DNA of 64,000 nucleotides from Phosphoribacter sp037046615 (GTDB lineage Bacteria; Actinomycetota; Actinomycetes; Actinomycetales; Dermatophilaceae), in assembly GCA_037046615.1 (NCBI GenBank), contig JBAOHD010000017.1, forward strand, positions 248,001 through 312,000, given 5' to 3'. A program made the position numbers and the translations under genes. Shown piece by piece: positions 17,685-27,051 of this stretch (positions are counted from its first letter, which is position 1; each line of letters starts with the position of its first letter). A model generated the notes under the pieces. The model was not told the origin of the DNA, did not search any database, and saw only the letters and a program-made list of their open reading frames with translations.

Positions 17685-18326
17685 ATGCCCGGCTTGTTGC
17701 ACCTTCGGCCCGTCGTCGTCCTCGTCTCAGGGTCGGGCACGTTGCTCCAAGCGCTGATCGACGCATCGGCCGACCCGGCATACGGGGTCCGGATCGCGGC
17801 CGTGGGGGCAGATCGGGACGCAATAGCGGGTCTCGACCGCGCCCGCCGAGCAGACATCCCCACTTTCGTATGCCGTGTGGCCGACTTCGCCTCGCGCGCC
17901 GAGTGGGACGCCGCCCTGGCCGAGCACCTCGACTCCCATGCGCCGGCGTTCGTCGTGTCGGCGGGATTCATGAAGATCCTTGGCCCGCAGACGTTGGGGC
18001 GGCATACGGTCGTCAACACCCACCCAGCTCTGCTGCCGGCGTTCACCGGGGCCCACGCGGTGCGCGACGCGCTCGCCTACGGTGTCACCGTGACGGGCAC
18101 GACGTGTCACCTCGTCGACGCGGGTGTCGACACCGGCCCGATCATCGACCAGCACCCGGTGCGGGTCGAGCCGGACGACACCGAGGAGACCCTCCACGAG
18201 CGGATCAAGGTCGTCGAGCGGCGCATGCTCGTCGATATCGTCGGGCGGATGGCACGCGGGGGGTATGCCGTCCGCGGCCGCCAGGTGAGCATCGGCCGAC
18301 GCGTGACTGACCCATCGGCCGATTAG
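17685..18326 (+). CDS. purN: Phosphoribosylglycinamide formyltransferase
   Basis: 213 residues from the ATG at 17685; a longer in-frame extension into DUF6350 is rejected because homology starts at PVVVLVSGSGTLLQALI. NTHPALLPAFTGAHAV carries the catalytic Asn and His region; the catalytic Asp is in HLVDAGVDTGPI. It transfers the formyl group of 10-formyl-THF to GAR, step 3 of purine synthesis. It is followed by a ZTP riboswitch and purH, so the tandem genes can be regulated separately. Confidence 0.95.
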   Translation: MPGLLHLRPVVVLVSGSGTLLQALIDASADPAYGVRIAAVGADRDAIAGLDRARRADIPTFVCRVADFASRAEWDAALAEHLDSHAPAFVVSAGFMKILGPQTLGRHTVVNTHPALLPAFTGAHAVRDALAYGVTVTGTTCHLVDAGVDTGPIIDQHPVRVEPDDTEETLHERIKVVERRMLVDIVGRMARGGYAVRGRQVSIGRRVTDPSAD

Positions 18327-18329
18327 ACT
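18324..18329 (+). promoter_or_regulatory. -10 element for the ZTP riboswitch/purH transcript
   Basis: TAGACT overlapping the purN stop, about 7 bases before the predicted 5' end of the riboswitch. Confidence 0.5.
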
Positions 18330-18334
18330 CGGCC

Positions 18335-18405
18335 CCACGACGACTGGCGCAGGTGGGCAACCACCGGGGAGTACTCGCCGGAGCATCGCCCGCCTGGGTG
18401 CCCGG
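18335..18405 (+). ncRNA. ZTP (pfl) riboswitch controlling purH
   Basis: The stretch CGACTGGCGC at 18341, then GGTGGG-caa-CCACC with GGGGAG, then the downstream CCGCCTGGG at 18390, are the two conserved halves of the pfl/ZTP aptamer and its pseudoknot. ZTP/ZMP accumulates when 10-formyl-THF is short. The RNA sits 21 bases upstream of purH, whose enzyme consumes ZMP (AICAR) and 10-formyl-THF, with folD next, so the logic fits. No long terminator is seen, so control of translation is plausible. Confidence 0.85.
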
Positions 18406-18425
18406 CCATCACGACAGGAGACCCC

Positions 18426-20054
18426 ATGTCGAGTGTGTCCGCTCCCGGCCCCTCCGCCGACGTCCGGCCCATCCTGCGGGCCTTGGTCTCGGTCTACGAC
18501 AAGACCGGCCTAGCCGACCTGGTGACTGCCCTCGCCGACGCCGGTGTCGAACTCGTCTCGACGGGAGGCTCGGCCGCCCTCATCGAGTCGCTCGGTCTGG
18601 CCGTGACGAAGGTCGAGGACCTCACCGGCTTCCCCGAGTGTCTCGAGGGCCGGGTCAAGACCCTCCACCCCCGGGTCCACGCCGGGATCCTCGCCGACAC
18701 CCGCAAGCCCGACCACCTCGCGCAGCTCGACGACCTCGGTGTCGCACCGTTCGAGCTCGTCGTCGTCAACCTCTACCCGTTCGCCGCCACCGTGGCCTCC
18801 GGCGCGACGCCGGACGAGTGTGTCGAGCAGATCGACATCGGCGGGCCGTCGATGGTGCGGGCCGCAGCCAAAAACCACCCGAGCGTCGCGGTCGTCACCA
18901 GCCCCGCGGCATACGGGATGACGATCGAGGCCGTGCGCGCGGGTGGATTCACCCTGGAGCAGCGCAAGCGGCTGGCGGCCGAGGCCTTCGCGCAGACGGC
19001 GAGCTATGACGTGGCGGTCGCGTCGTGGCTCGGCAATGCCTATGTCGACACGAGCGACGGCACCGGCTTCCCGCAATGGGTGGGCGCGACGTGGGACAAG
19101 GCCGCTGTCCTGCGCTACGGCGAAAACCCCCATCAGCGAGCTGCCCTCTACCGCAACGGATTTGCTCCTGAAGGCATCGCGGTCGCCGAGCAGTTACACG
19201 GCAAGGAGATGTCCTACAACAACTACATCGACGCTGACGCGGCCGTGCGAGCGGCCTACGATCAGGGTGACCAGCCGGCCTGCGCGGTGATCAAGCACGC
19301 CAATCCGTGCGGCATCGCGGTCGGCGAGGACATCGCCGAGGCTCACCTGCGAGCGCACGAGTGCGACCCGGTGTCGGCTTTTGGCGGCATCATCGCGGTC
19401 AACCGGACGGTGACCGTCGCGATGGCGCAGCGGGTCAAGGACATTTTCACCGAGGTCGTCGTCGCCCCCGATTACGAGCCCGAGGCACTGACAATCCTCG
19501 CGGCGAAGAAGAACATCCGGCTGCTCAAACTTCCGGCCGATCGCGTCGGCCGGGTCGGGATCGAGACCCGTCCCATCGCCGGCGGCCTGCTCATGCAGCA
19601 ACGCGACCTGCTCGACGCCGTGGTCCGTGACGACGCCGGCGAAGTCAGCGGGGGTGACGACCTCGCCTCGTGGCGGCTGGTCTCCGGCGAGCCAGCAGAC
19701 CAGGGGATCCTCGCTGACCTGCAATTCGCCTGGCGCGCAATCCGCGCCGTGAAGTCCAACGCGATCCTCCTCGCCCGCGATGGGGCATCGGTCGGCATCG
19801 GCATGGGCCAGGTCAACCGGGTCGACTCGTGTCACCTCGCGGTGACACGCGCCGGGGCCGATCGCGCCAGGGGAGCGGTGGCCGCGTCGGATGCCTTCTT
19901 CCCCTTTGCCGACGGCCTTCAGGTGCTCATCGACGCCGGGGTTCGCGCGGTGGTCGCGCCCGGCGGCTCGATGCGCGACCCCGAGGTCGTCGCTGCGGCC
20001 CAAGCCGCGGGCGTGACGATGTACTTCACGGGGGCCCGGCATTTCGCCCACTGA
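18426..20054 (+). CDS. purH: Bifunctional AICAR transformylase / IMP cyclohydrolase
   Basis: 542 residues, slightly longer than many homologues. The N-terminal IMP cyclohydrolase domain has VSVYDKTGL, STGGSAALIE and KTLHPRVHAGIL; the C-terminal AICARFT domain has KHANPCGIAVG with the catalytic Lys-His, and DPVSAFGGIIAVN. It performs the last two steps to IMP. An AGGAG lies 6 bases before the ATG, just outside the riboswitch. folD begins 32 bp downstream and supplies folate interconversion. Confidence 0.97.
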   Translation: MSSVSAPGPSADVRPILRALVSVYDKTGLADLVTALADAGVELVSTGGSAALIESLGLAVTKVEDLTGFPECLEGRVKTLHPRVHAGILADTRKPDHLAQLDDLGVAPFELVVVNLYPFAATVASGATPDECVEQIDIGGPSMVRAAAKNHPSVAVVTSPAAYGMTIEAVRAGGFTLEQRKRLAAEAFAQTASYDVAVASWLGNAYVDTSDGTGFPQWVGATWDKAAVLRYGENPHQRAALYRNGFAPEGIAVAEQLHGKEMSYNNYIDADAAVRAAYDQGDQPACAVIKHANPCGIAVGEDIAEAHLRAHECDPVSAFGGIIAVNRTVTVAMAQRVKDIFTEVVVAPDYEPEALTILAAKKNIRLLKLPADRVGRVGIETRPIAGGLLMQQRDLLDAVVRDDAGEVSGGDDLASWRLVSGEPADQGILADLQFAWRAIRAVKSNAILLARDGASVGIGMGQVNRVDSCHLAVTRAGADRARGAVAASDAFFPFADGLQVLIDAGVRAVVAPGGSMRDPEVVAAAQAAGVTMYFTGARHFAH

Positions 20055-20086
20055 GCCCCCGGCCAACCAGTGGCAGGATTGACCCC

Positions 20087-20968
20087 GTGACGGCTCAGAT
20101 CCTCGACGGTGCGGCGACCCTCAAGCAGATCAAGGAGGAACTCTCAGCTCGCGTCGCGGCCCTCGCCGCGAGGGGAGTCGTGCCGGGCCTCGGCACGGTC
20201 CTCGTCGGGGACGACCCGGGCAGTCGGTGGTACGTCGGGGCGAAGCACAAGGATTGCGCCGAGCTGGGCATTCGGAGCATTCGGCGAGACCTCCCCGCGG
20301 ACGCCTCCCAGGCGGACGTCGAGGCGGTCATCGACGAACTCAATGCCGACCCAGGATGCACGGGTTTCCTCATCCAGCAGCCGACCGGGCTCGACGAACT
20401 CGCGCTCCTCTCGCGGGTCGATCCGACCAAAGACGTCGATGGCTTGCACCCGGTCAACCTCGGCTGGCTTGTCCTCGGCAAACCCGCACCTCTGCCGTGC
20501 ACGCCGATGGGGTGCATCGAGTTGCTCCGCCGCTACGACATCCCGATCGCGGGTGCCAAGGTCGTCGTCGTCGGGCGTGGCCTCACGGTCGGGCGCCCCC
20601 TCGGTCTCATTCTCACGCGCCGCAGCGAAAACGCGACGGTCACCTTGTGCCACACGGGCACGCGCGACCTCGCCGCCGAGGTCAGGTCAGCTGACATCGT
20701 CGTCGCTGCGGCCGGGGTGCCGGGCATCATCACCGCCGACATGGTCAAGCCCGGTGCGGCCGTCCTCGACGTCGGCGTGTCCCGCGTCCTGGACGAGACC
20801 GGACGCTCGAAGGTGGCCGGCGATGTCGCGCCCGAGGTCGCCGAGGTCGCGGGCTGGCTCAGCCCCAATCCGGGGGGAGTCGGGCCGATGACCCGGGCCG
20901 AGCTGCTGGTCAACGTCGTCGCCGCAGCCGAACGCGCCCTCGCGCAGGCGGAGGGGCTCGACCCGTGA
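20087..20968 (+). CDS. folD: Methylenetetrahydrofolate dehydrogenase / cyclohydrolase
   Basis: 293 residues from a GTG at 20087; the frame is open further back but homology starts at TAQILDGAATLKQIK. The catalytic Lys is in YVGAKHKDC; QQPTGLDE and the NADP loop VVGRGLTVGRPLGL follow; the C-terminus has NPGGVGPMT. It makes 10-formyl-THF for purN and purH. Its stop overlaps the GTG of the DUF3017 gene. Confidence 0.96.
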   Translation: MTAQILDGAATLKQIKEELSARVAALAARGVVPGLGTVLVGDDPGSRWYVGAKHKDCAELGIRSIRRDLPADASQADVEAVIDELNADPGCTGFLIQQPTGLDELALLSRVDPTKDVDGLHPVNLGWLVLGKPAPLPCTPMGCIELLRRYDIPIAGAKVVVVGRGLTVGRPLGLILTRRSENATVTLCHTGTRDLAAEVRSADIVVAAAGVPGIITADMVKPGAAVLDVGVSRVLDETGRSKVAGDVAPEVAEVAGWLSPNPGGVGPMTRAELLVNVVAAAERALAQAEGLDP

Positions 20969-21237
20969 ACTGGGGCGGGCTGCGGCTGTTGGGACCGTGG
21001 TTGTGGGTCGCCGCAGGCGCCCTCGTCGGCCTGACTTTCGCCGGGCTCGGACAGATTCGGGTGGGAGGCTACCTCCTCGCCCTGTCGTTCGTCGCCGCCG
21101 CCGGAGCGCGGCTCACGATGGCCAAGGCCGGTGGGCTGGCCGTCCGACAGCGACCCTGGGTCGATGCGTTCTGCTACCTCGGCCTGGCCGTCGCGCTCGT
21201 CATGGCCTTCTCGCTCGTGCGCCTGCAGGTGCCCTGA
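20965..21237 (+). CDS. DUF3017 small membrane protein
   Basis: 90 residues with three hydrophobic segments (about 9-27, 32-51 and 70-86). The GTG start overlaps the folD stop. DUF3017 proteins regularly follow folD in Actinobacteria; function unknown. Confidence 0.8.
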   Translation: MNWGGLRLLGPWLWVAAGALVGLTFAGLGQIRVGGYLLALSFVAAAGARLTMAKAGGLAVRQRPWVDAFCYLGLAVALVMAFSLVRLQVP

Positions 21238-21264
21238 GGTGCCTGAGTGGCGCCCAAACACGAA

Positions 21265-21306
21265 CACGGGGTATGCCGTGCGGCTCGCGCCGCGGCATAC
21301 CCCGTG
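21265..21306. terminator. Bidirectional terminator built from an inverted pair of GTATGCCG octamers
   Basis: CACGGGGTATGCCG (21265-21278) pairs perfectly with CGGCATACCCCGTG (21293-21306): 14 bp, then a 2-base bulge and a 4-bp inner stem with loop TCGC. It lies between the convergent DUF3017 gene and mdh. One octamer is on each arm. Confidence 0.75.
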
Positions 21307-21330
21307 CGTGTCGTGCCGGGACCTGCGGGA

Positions 21331-22319
21331 TCAGATGAGGCCGAGCGCCTTCACCTGGTCGCGCTCGGACTCGAGGCGGGCGACGGAAGCCATGATGCGC
21401 TCACGGCTGAAGTCGGACAGCTCGATGCCCTGGACGATCTCGTAAGCGCCGTCCTTGCACACACACGGGAACGACGAGACGATGCCCTCGGTCACGCCGT
21501 AGGAGCCGTCAGACGGGACCGACATCGACACCCAGTCGTCGGTGCCCAGGATCCAGTCGCGCATGTGGTCGATCGTCGCGTTGGCCGCGGAGGCCGCCGA
21601 CGACAGACCGCGGGCCTTGATGATCGCGCCGCCGCGCGTGGCGACGGTCGGGATGAACGTGTCGGTGATCCAGGCCTCGTCGACAAGGCTCAGCGGCGAT
21701 CTTGCCGTCGACCTTCGTGTTGTAGAGGTCGGGATACATCGAGTCGTCGAGTGGTTGCCCCAGATCGTCGAGGTGCTTGATCTGCGTCGACGTGGACGCC
21801 GAGCTTCTGCGGCAAGCTGGGTCTTGGCGCGGTTGTGGTCGAGCCGGGTCAGAGCGTTGAAGCGCTCCGCGGGGGATGTCGGGGGCGTTGGCCATCGCGA
21901 TGAGCGCGTTGGTGTTGGCCGGGTTGCCGGTGACGAGGACCTTGATGTCGTCGGCGGCGACCTTGTTGAGGGCGGCGCCCTGGCCGGTGAAGATCTTGCC
22001 GTTGGCCGCAAGCAGGTCAGCCGCGGTCCATGCCTTCCTTGCGGGGCATCGCGCCGACGAGCATGGCGGCGTTGGCTCCCTCGAAGACCTTCTCGGGGTC
22101 GTCGCCGATCACCACGCCGGCCAACGTCGGGAAGGCGCAGTCGTCGAGCTCCATGACGACGCCCTCGAGCGCCTTGAGGGCGGGCGTGATCTCGAGCAGG
22201 CGCAGCTCGACCGGGGTGTCCGGCCCGAGCAGAGCGCCGCTGGCGATCCGGAAAAGCAGGCTGTAGCCGATCTGGCCGGCGGCGCCGGTCACGGCCACCT
22301 TGACGGGCGTGGTGCTCAC
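21331..22319 (-). CDS. mdh: Malate dehydrogenase, frame broken by 8 extra bases in this sequence
   Basis: A GTG start at 22319 with AAGGGAG upstream opens into TPVKVAVTGAAGQIGY, the NAD-binding loop of actinobacterial malate dehydrogenase. GNPANTNALI, RLDHNRA and WGNHST (catalytic His) follow, and the end is SERDQVKALGLI. Extra bases at about 22022, 21869, 21808, 21783, 21770, 21740 (two) and 21689 interrupt the frame. Removing them leaves exactly 327 codons (326 residues plus stop), the family length. Each forms a 4-base codon such as GCAG or CTCG. It oxidises malate to oxaloacetate; the organism should need it, so I read this as a consensus fault. Confidence 0.88.
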
Positions 22320-22401
22320 GAAATCTCCCTTGGTGAGGCGTGGATGAGGGACCGTGACGACGCTATCAGCGAAGGTCCGGACACCGCGCTGGGTTGTGAG
22401 C

Positions 22402-23046
22402 TCAGGACGACGAGGTGTTCGCCACGTCGTCGGCTCCGCCGAGGTGGTGTGCGATGAGTTCACGGCCCCGTTGCTGCTCCTGCCATCCGGCCCGACGCAC
22501 TCGCTGACTCACCGCGGAAGGGGTGATCCGGAGCCGAGCCGCAGCGTCCTTCTGGGTCATCCCCTGGGAGAGCAGGTCGGTCACCTGCCATCCTTCGACG
22601 GTGCGCCCCCGCAGGAGGCGGGCGTACAGCAGGAGTGCCGACTCGGCATACCTCGTCTGGCGCTGGCGCGCCTCCCGCTCGGCGCGGCTCGTGCCGACGG
22701 CGACTCGGCAGCGCAGGGCGAGGAGTCCGGGGACGGGGCCGGCTGCGGCGAGGGCGTCTTTCGCGGCCACGACGGCCGGGCCGCGTGCGGAGCGGGCCGA
22801 ATCCGGGAGGGGACCGTCGAGCGGGCCGATCCCGACGCCGATCCGCCAATCGCCGTGGCGCACGAGTGCGGTGACGACATCGACGACGTCGGACGGCTCC
22901 GCGCACACACCCTGGATGGCGTCGCCGGTCGTGCGCTCGAATGGACGGTGCACGCCCGAGCGGGGGCCGGCCAGCACGCTCAACGCTGCTGGCACCCGAT
23001 CGAAGGCTCGATGGTTGTCGACCTGATCTGCGCTGACGACGAACAC
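22402..23046 (-). CDS. SatD-like protein with C-terminal helix-turn-helix
   Basis: 214 residues from a GTG at 23046 with GAGAGGAG upstream. The first 120 residues (VVSADQVDNHR, FERTTGDAIQGV, WRIGVGIGPL) resemble SatD-type proteins. The C-terminal 60 residues contain MTQKDAAARLRITPSAVSQ, a sigma-region-4-like helix-turn-helix, so it probably binds DNA. It lies between mdh and the aquaporin gene on the same strand; a link to either is only by position. Confidence 0.6.
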   Translation of the reverse strand: MFVVSADQVDNHRAFDRVPAALSVLAGPRSGVHRPFERTTGDAIQGVCAEPSDVVDVVTALVRHGDWRIGVGIGPLDGPLPDSARSARGPAVVAAKDALAAAGPVPGLLALRCRVAVGTSRAEREARQRQTRYAESALLLYARLLRGRTVEGWQVTDLLSQGMTQKDAAARLRITPSAVSQRVRRAGWQEQQRGRELIAHHLGGADDVANTSSS

Positions 23047-23078
23047 CCGACGCTCCTCTCGACCCGACGCCTAGGTCA

Positions 23079-23084
23079 AGTCTA
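23079..23084 (-). promoter_or_regulatory. -10 element for the SatD-like gene
   Basis: TAGACT on the minus strand, about 33 bases before the GTG start, leaving room for the GAGAGGAG ribosome site. Confidence 0.35.
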
Positions 23085-23117
23085 GAGGCTTAACTCACCC
23101 TGATGAAGGTTACAGAC

Positions 23118-23903
23118 TCACCTCGCGGCAACGCGCTGGTCTCCAGAGACGTCCTTGTGCGACCCGTCGATCCCGGTGATCGCCTCGTAGGTGAAGCCCG
23201 CGATGATCGCGCCGACGATCGGGGCGACCCAGAAGAGCCACAGCTGCCCCGGCGCCCCGTTGCCGTTGAAGAAGGCGACGGCGGTCGAGCGGGCCGGGTT
23301 GACCGACGTGTTGCTGATCGGGATCGAGATGAGGTGGATGAGCGTCAGCGCGAGACCGATCGCCAGCGGGGCAAAGCCGACGGGCGCGTGGCCGGTGGTC
23401 ACGCCGAGGATGATGAAGAGGAAAAACGCCGTGAGCAGAGCCTCGGCGAGGAAGACCGCCCACATCGAATAGCCACCGGGGGAGTGCTCACCGAAGCCGT
23501 TGGCCGCCATGTTGCCGACCATCGAGCCAGAGCCCTTGGCGCTCTTGGCCAAGCCCCACAAGCAGGCACCGGCAAGCAGACCGCCGACGACCTGGGCGGA
23601 GATATATGCCGCGACGTCGCGGAGGTTGTCGAACCGCTTGGCCGCCCACAGCCCGAGCGTCACGGCGGGGTTGAAGTGGCCGCCGGAGACGTGCCCCACG
23701 GCATACGCCATCGTCACGACCGTGAGACCGAAGGCGAGGGACACGCCAAGGAACCCGATGCCGAGCTCGGTGCCATTGGCCTCGAGCGCCCCGCCCTGGG
23801 CGAAGTACTTGGCGGCAAAGATGGCGCTGCCACACCCGCCGAAGACGAGCCAGAAGGTGCCGAGCAACTCGGCGCCGATGCGCTTGCTCAGAGGTGGGGT
23901 CAT
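23118..23903 (-). CDS. aqpZ: Aquaporin Z-type water channel
   Basis: 261 residues with six membrane helices and the two half-helix pore motifs HFNPAVT (about residue 77) and SVNPARS (about residue 200). The segment LLGTFWLVFGGCGSAIFAA is the AqpZ first helix. The helix-5 and loop-E pattern fits a water-selective channel, not GlpF, but I did not model the constriction. AAGGAGA precedes the ATG. It is divergent from icd across a 224-bp spacer. Confidence 0.9.
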   Translation of the reverse strand: MTPPLSKRIGAELLGTFWLVFGGCGSAIFAAKYFAQGGALEANGTELGIGFLGVSLAFGLTVVTMAYAVGHVSGGHFNPAVTLGLWAAKRFDNLRDVAAYISAQVVGGLLAGACLWGLAKSAKGSGSMVGNMAANGFGEHSPGGYSMWAVFLAEALLTAFFLFIILGVTTGHAPVGFAPLAIGLALTLIHLISIPISNTSVNPARSTAVAFFNGNGAPGQLWLFWVAPIVGAIIAGFTYEAITGIDGSHKDVSGDQRVAAR

Positions 23904-24034
23904 GGGAAGTCTCCTTCGAGTCGTGGTCGTCCCCGGCGCCCCTCCTCGGCCGCGGCCATGCGCCGGGTGACGGGGCGAGAGTACCGCGACTGCAGTTGTG
24001 ACCGACTCGACGCGACGTGGCGCTCGCCAGGTAT

Positions 24035-24046
24035 CTTGACGTCAAG
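24035..24046. promoter_or_regulatory. 12-bp perfect palindrome in the aqpZ-icd spacer
   Basis: CTTGACGTCAAG, 82 bp upstream of the icd ATG and 132 bp from the aqpZ start. A perfect even palindrome in a shared promoter region suggests an operator for a dimeric regulator; the factor is unknown. The TTGAC could also serve as a -35. Confidence 0.45.
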
Positions 24047-24127
24047 CTATCCTCGGACGTGGTATGCCGCGCGCCCCTATCCTGGGTGGCGACCCCACCT
24101 ACCAGCCGATCCGAAGGACGAATAGCG

Positions 24128-26358
24128 ATGACCTCGACCATTGTGTGGACCAAGATCGACGAGGCGCCTGCCCTGGCGACGTACTCGTTGTTGCCGATCG
24201 TGCAGGCGTTCACCAAGGGCACCGGGGTCGACGTCGACGACCAGCGACATCTCGCTGGCCGGGCGCATCCTCGCCGCCTTCCCGGAGCGGCTCCGCGACG
24301 ACCAGCGGATCGGCCGACAACCTCGCCGCGCTCGGCGCGCTGACGCTGACCCCCGAGGCCAACATCATCAAGCTGCCCAACATCTCCGCATCGGTGCCGC
24401 AGCTCAAGGCCGCGATCGCCGAGCTGCAGAGCCAGGGCTATCGACGTGCCCGACTACCCCGAGGCGCCGGCGACCGACGAGGAGAAGGCGACTGCACGCG
24501 GCATACGCGAAGGTCCTCGGCTCGGCCGTCAACCCCGTTCTGCGCGAAGGCAACTCCGACCGTCGCGCGCCGCTGTCGGTGAAGAACTTCGCCAAGAAGC
24601 ACCCGCACCGCCTCGGCGCGTGGGACCCGGCGACGAAGGCCCGAGTCGCGACGATGACCGAGGGCGACTTCTACGGCAACGAGCAGTCCGTCGTCATGCC
24701 CGACGGCGGCGACCTGCGGATCGAGCACGTCGCCGCCGACGGCGCCGTGACCGTGCTCGAGGACAAGGTGCCCACGCTGCCCGGCGAGATCGTCGACGGC
24801 ACCTTCATGAGCGTGGCGACGCTGCGCGACTTCTATGCCGCGCAGATCGAGGCCGCCAAGGCCGACGGCCTGCTGCTCTCGCTGCACCTCAAGGCGACGA
24901 TGATGAAGGTCTCCGACCCGGTGATGTTCGGGCACGCGGTGTCGGTCTTCTACGCCGACGTGCTTCGACAAGTACGCCGACCGCGTTCGCCGACGCTCGG
25001 CTTCAACCCCAACCTCGGCATGGGCGACCTGGAGGCGCGGATCGCGTCGCTGCCCGAGCAGACCCAGCGCGGCGATCAAGGCCGATCATCGCCGAGCTGT
25101 ATGCCGCGCGCCCGGCCATCGCGATGGTCAACAGCGACAAGGGCATCACCAACCTGCACTTCTCCAACGACACGATCATCGACGCGTCGATGCCGGTCGT
25201 CGTGCGCGACTCCGGTCAGATGTGGAACTGGGACGGCGAGCTCCAGCCCACCCTCGCGATGGTCCCCGACCGCTGCTACGGCCCGATGTATGCCGAGGTG
25301 TTCGACAACTGCCGCACCCACGGCGCGCTCGACCCGGCGACGATGGGCTCGGTGCCCAACGTCGGGCTCATGGCCCAGAAGGCCGAGGAATACGGCTCGC
25401 ACCCGACGACCTTCATCCTCCCCGCGGCCGGCACGGTGCGGGTCATCGGCCCGGATGGCGCCGAGCTCATGTCGCACGAGTGCGGCGAGGGTGACATCTG
25501 GCGGATGTCGCGCGTGCGCGACATCCCGATCCAGGACTGGGTCAAGCTCGCCGTGACCCGCGCTCGCGATGACGGGCGCGCCCGCCTGCTTCTACCTCGA
25601 CCGCAAGCGGGCTCACGACCGCAACGTCATCGCCAAGGTCGAGCGCTACCTTGCCGACCACGACCTCACCGGGGTGGAATACCGGATCCTCGCGCCGGTC
25701 GAGGCGATCCGCTGGTGCCTCGAGCGCATCCGCGAGGGCAAGGACACCATCTCGGTGACCGGCAACGTCCTGCGTGACTACCTCACCGACCTCTTCCCGA
25801 TCCTCGAACTCGGCACGTCGGCCAAGATGCTCTCGGTCGTGCCGCTGCTCGCCGGTGGTGGCCTCTTCGAGACCGGCGCCGGTGGGTCCGCGCCCAAGCA
25901 CGTGCAGCAGTTCGTCGCCGAGAACTACCTGCGCTGGGACTCCCTCGGTGAGTTCTCCGCCCTGGGGGCGTCGTTGGAGCACGTCGCCCAGACGACGGGC
26001 AACGCCAAGGCGCAGGTGCTCGCCGACGCCCTGGACACGGCGATCGCGACCTTCCTCGACGAAAACAAGTCCCCGGCCCGCAAGGTCGGCCAGATCGACA
26101 ACCGTGGCTCGCACTACTACCTCGCCCTCTTCTGGGCCGAGGAACTCGCCGCCCAGACCGCTGACGCCGAGCTGGCCGCTCGCTTCGCCCCGGTCGCGGC
26201 CGACGTTGCGGGCCAAGGAAGACACCATCAACGGCGAGCTGATCGGCGTGCAAGGCCACCCGGTCGACATGGGTGGCTACTTCCACCCCGACACCGCCAA
26301 GACCGGTGCGGCAATGCGCCCCAGCGCCACGCTCAACGCGATCATCGACACCCTCTGA
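24128..26358 (+). CDS. icd: Monomeric NADP-dependent isocitrate dehydrogenase, frame broken by 11 extra bases
   Basis: Starts MTSTIVWTKIDEAPALATYS, the N-terminus of the 80-kDa monomeric IDH. PNISASVPQLKAAI, REGNSDRRAP, SDKGITNLHFSNDT, RGSHYYLALFWAEELA and QGHPVDMGGYF follow in three alternating frames. Extra bases lie near 24237, 24310, 24441, 24494, 24962, 24978, 24994, 25066, 25083, 25567 and 26207. Removing 11 gives exactly 740 codons, the family length. Every site is a 4-base codon such as TATC or GACG. It makes 2-oxoglutarate and NADPH. A palindromic terminator follows 12 bp after the stop. Confidence 0.9.
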
Positions 26359-26370
26359 CGGTGTCGGTGG

Positions 26371-26405
26371 GTATGCCGCGCACTGTCTCGGGGTGCGCGG
26401 CATAC
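26371..26405 (+). terminator. Terminator after icd built from an inverted pair of GTATGCCG octamers
   Basis: GTATGCCGCGCA (26371-26382) pairs perfectly with TGCGCGGCATAC (26394-26405), 12 bp around an 11-base loop. Each arm contains one octamer. Confidence 0.7.
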
Positions 26406-26435
26406 GCGCGTCTGGGTCCTCGTGCTGGACATGGG

Positions 26436-26441
26436 TACGCT
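26436..26441 (+). promoter_or_regulatory. -10 element, probable leaderless start
   Basis: TACGCT, 7 bases before the ATG at 26449. Confidence 0.45.
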
Positions 26442-26448
26442 GGCCCTC

Positions 26449-27051
26449 ATGTCCGGCGAGGTGAAGGCCAGCGATCCCGCGACCATGAGCCAGCCGATCC
26501 CGGTGCCGCGGCCCGGTGTCCACGTCGTGGGTGTGGCGATCCCTGTGCCAGCACCCCACGGGCCTTACCTCCAGAGCCGGCGCGCCGAGTTCAACGACCC
26601 CATGGCCTGGGCGATCCCGGCCCACGTGACGATCCTCGGTCCGACCGAACTCCGGCCGGACGAGGTGCCTCACTTCGAGACTCACCTCGAAGGCGTCGCC
26701 GCGTCGACAGAACCGTTCGGGTTGGCCTTGACGGGCACGGGCACGTTCCGTCCCGTGTCCGACGTCGTCTTCGTCCAAGTCCTCCGAGGGGCGGCCTCTT
26801 GTGCCGCCCTCGAGCTGCGCACTCGATCTGGCCGGTGGCATCGCGAGCTCGCCTTCCCCTTTCATCCACACGTCACCGTCGCCCATGACGTCTCGCCGGC
26901 CGATCTCGATCGCGCGGCGCGCGAGCTGTCGGGATACCACCTCGAGTTCGATGTCGACGCGGTGTGGCTTTTCGAGCTCGGGCTCGACGGACAGTGGCGG
27001 CCCCGTCGGTCGTTCGGCTTCGGAGCGTCACGGCCGGGAGTGAGCTCGTGA
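26449..27051 (+). CDS. 2'-5' RNA ligase / 2H phosphoesterase family protein
   Basis: 200 residues from the ATG at 26449, chosen for the -10 box spaced 7 bases upstream; in-frame starts at 26422 and 26485 are alternatives. The two H-x-T/S motifs that define the 2H phosphoesterase fold are seen: AHVTILGP and, about 85 residues later, PHVTVAHD. Such proteins open or form 2',5' phosphodiester or cyclic phosphate bonds; the substrate is not known. The stop overlaps the GTG of the YihY gene, so the two are coupled. Confidence 0.75.
   Translation: MSGEVKASDPATMSQPIPVPRPGVHVVGVAIPVPAPHGPYLQSRRAEFNDPMAWAIPAHVTILGPTELRPDEVPHFETHLEGVAASTEPFGLALTGTGTFRPVSDVVFVQVLRGAASCAALELRTRSGRWHRELAFPFHPHVTVAHDVSPADLDRAARELSGYHLEFDVDAVWLFELGLDGQWRPRRSFGFGASRPGVSS

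Noticed and set aside
21331..26358. mdh and icd as decayed pseudogenes
   Set aside because: All lesions are single extra bases at third codon positions, no stop or deletion is needed to explain them, and the corrected lengths are exact. Loss of both TCA enzymes is unlikely.
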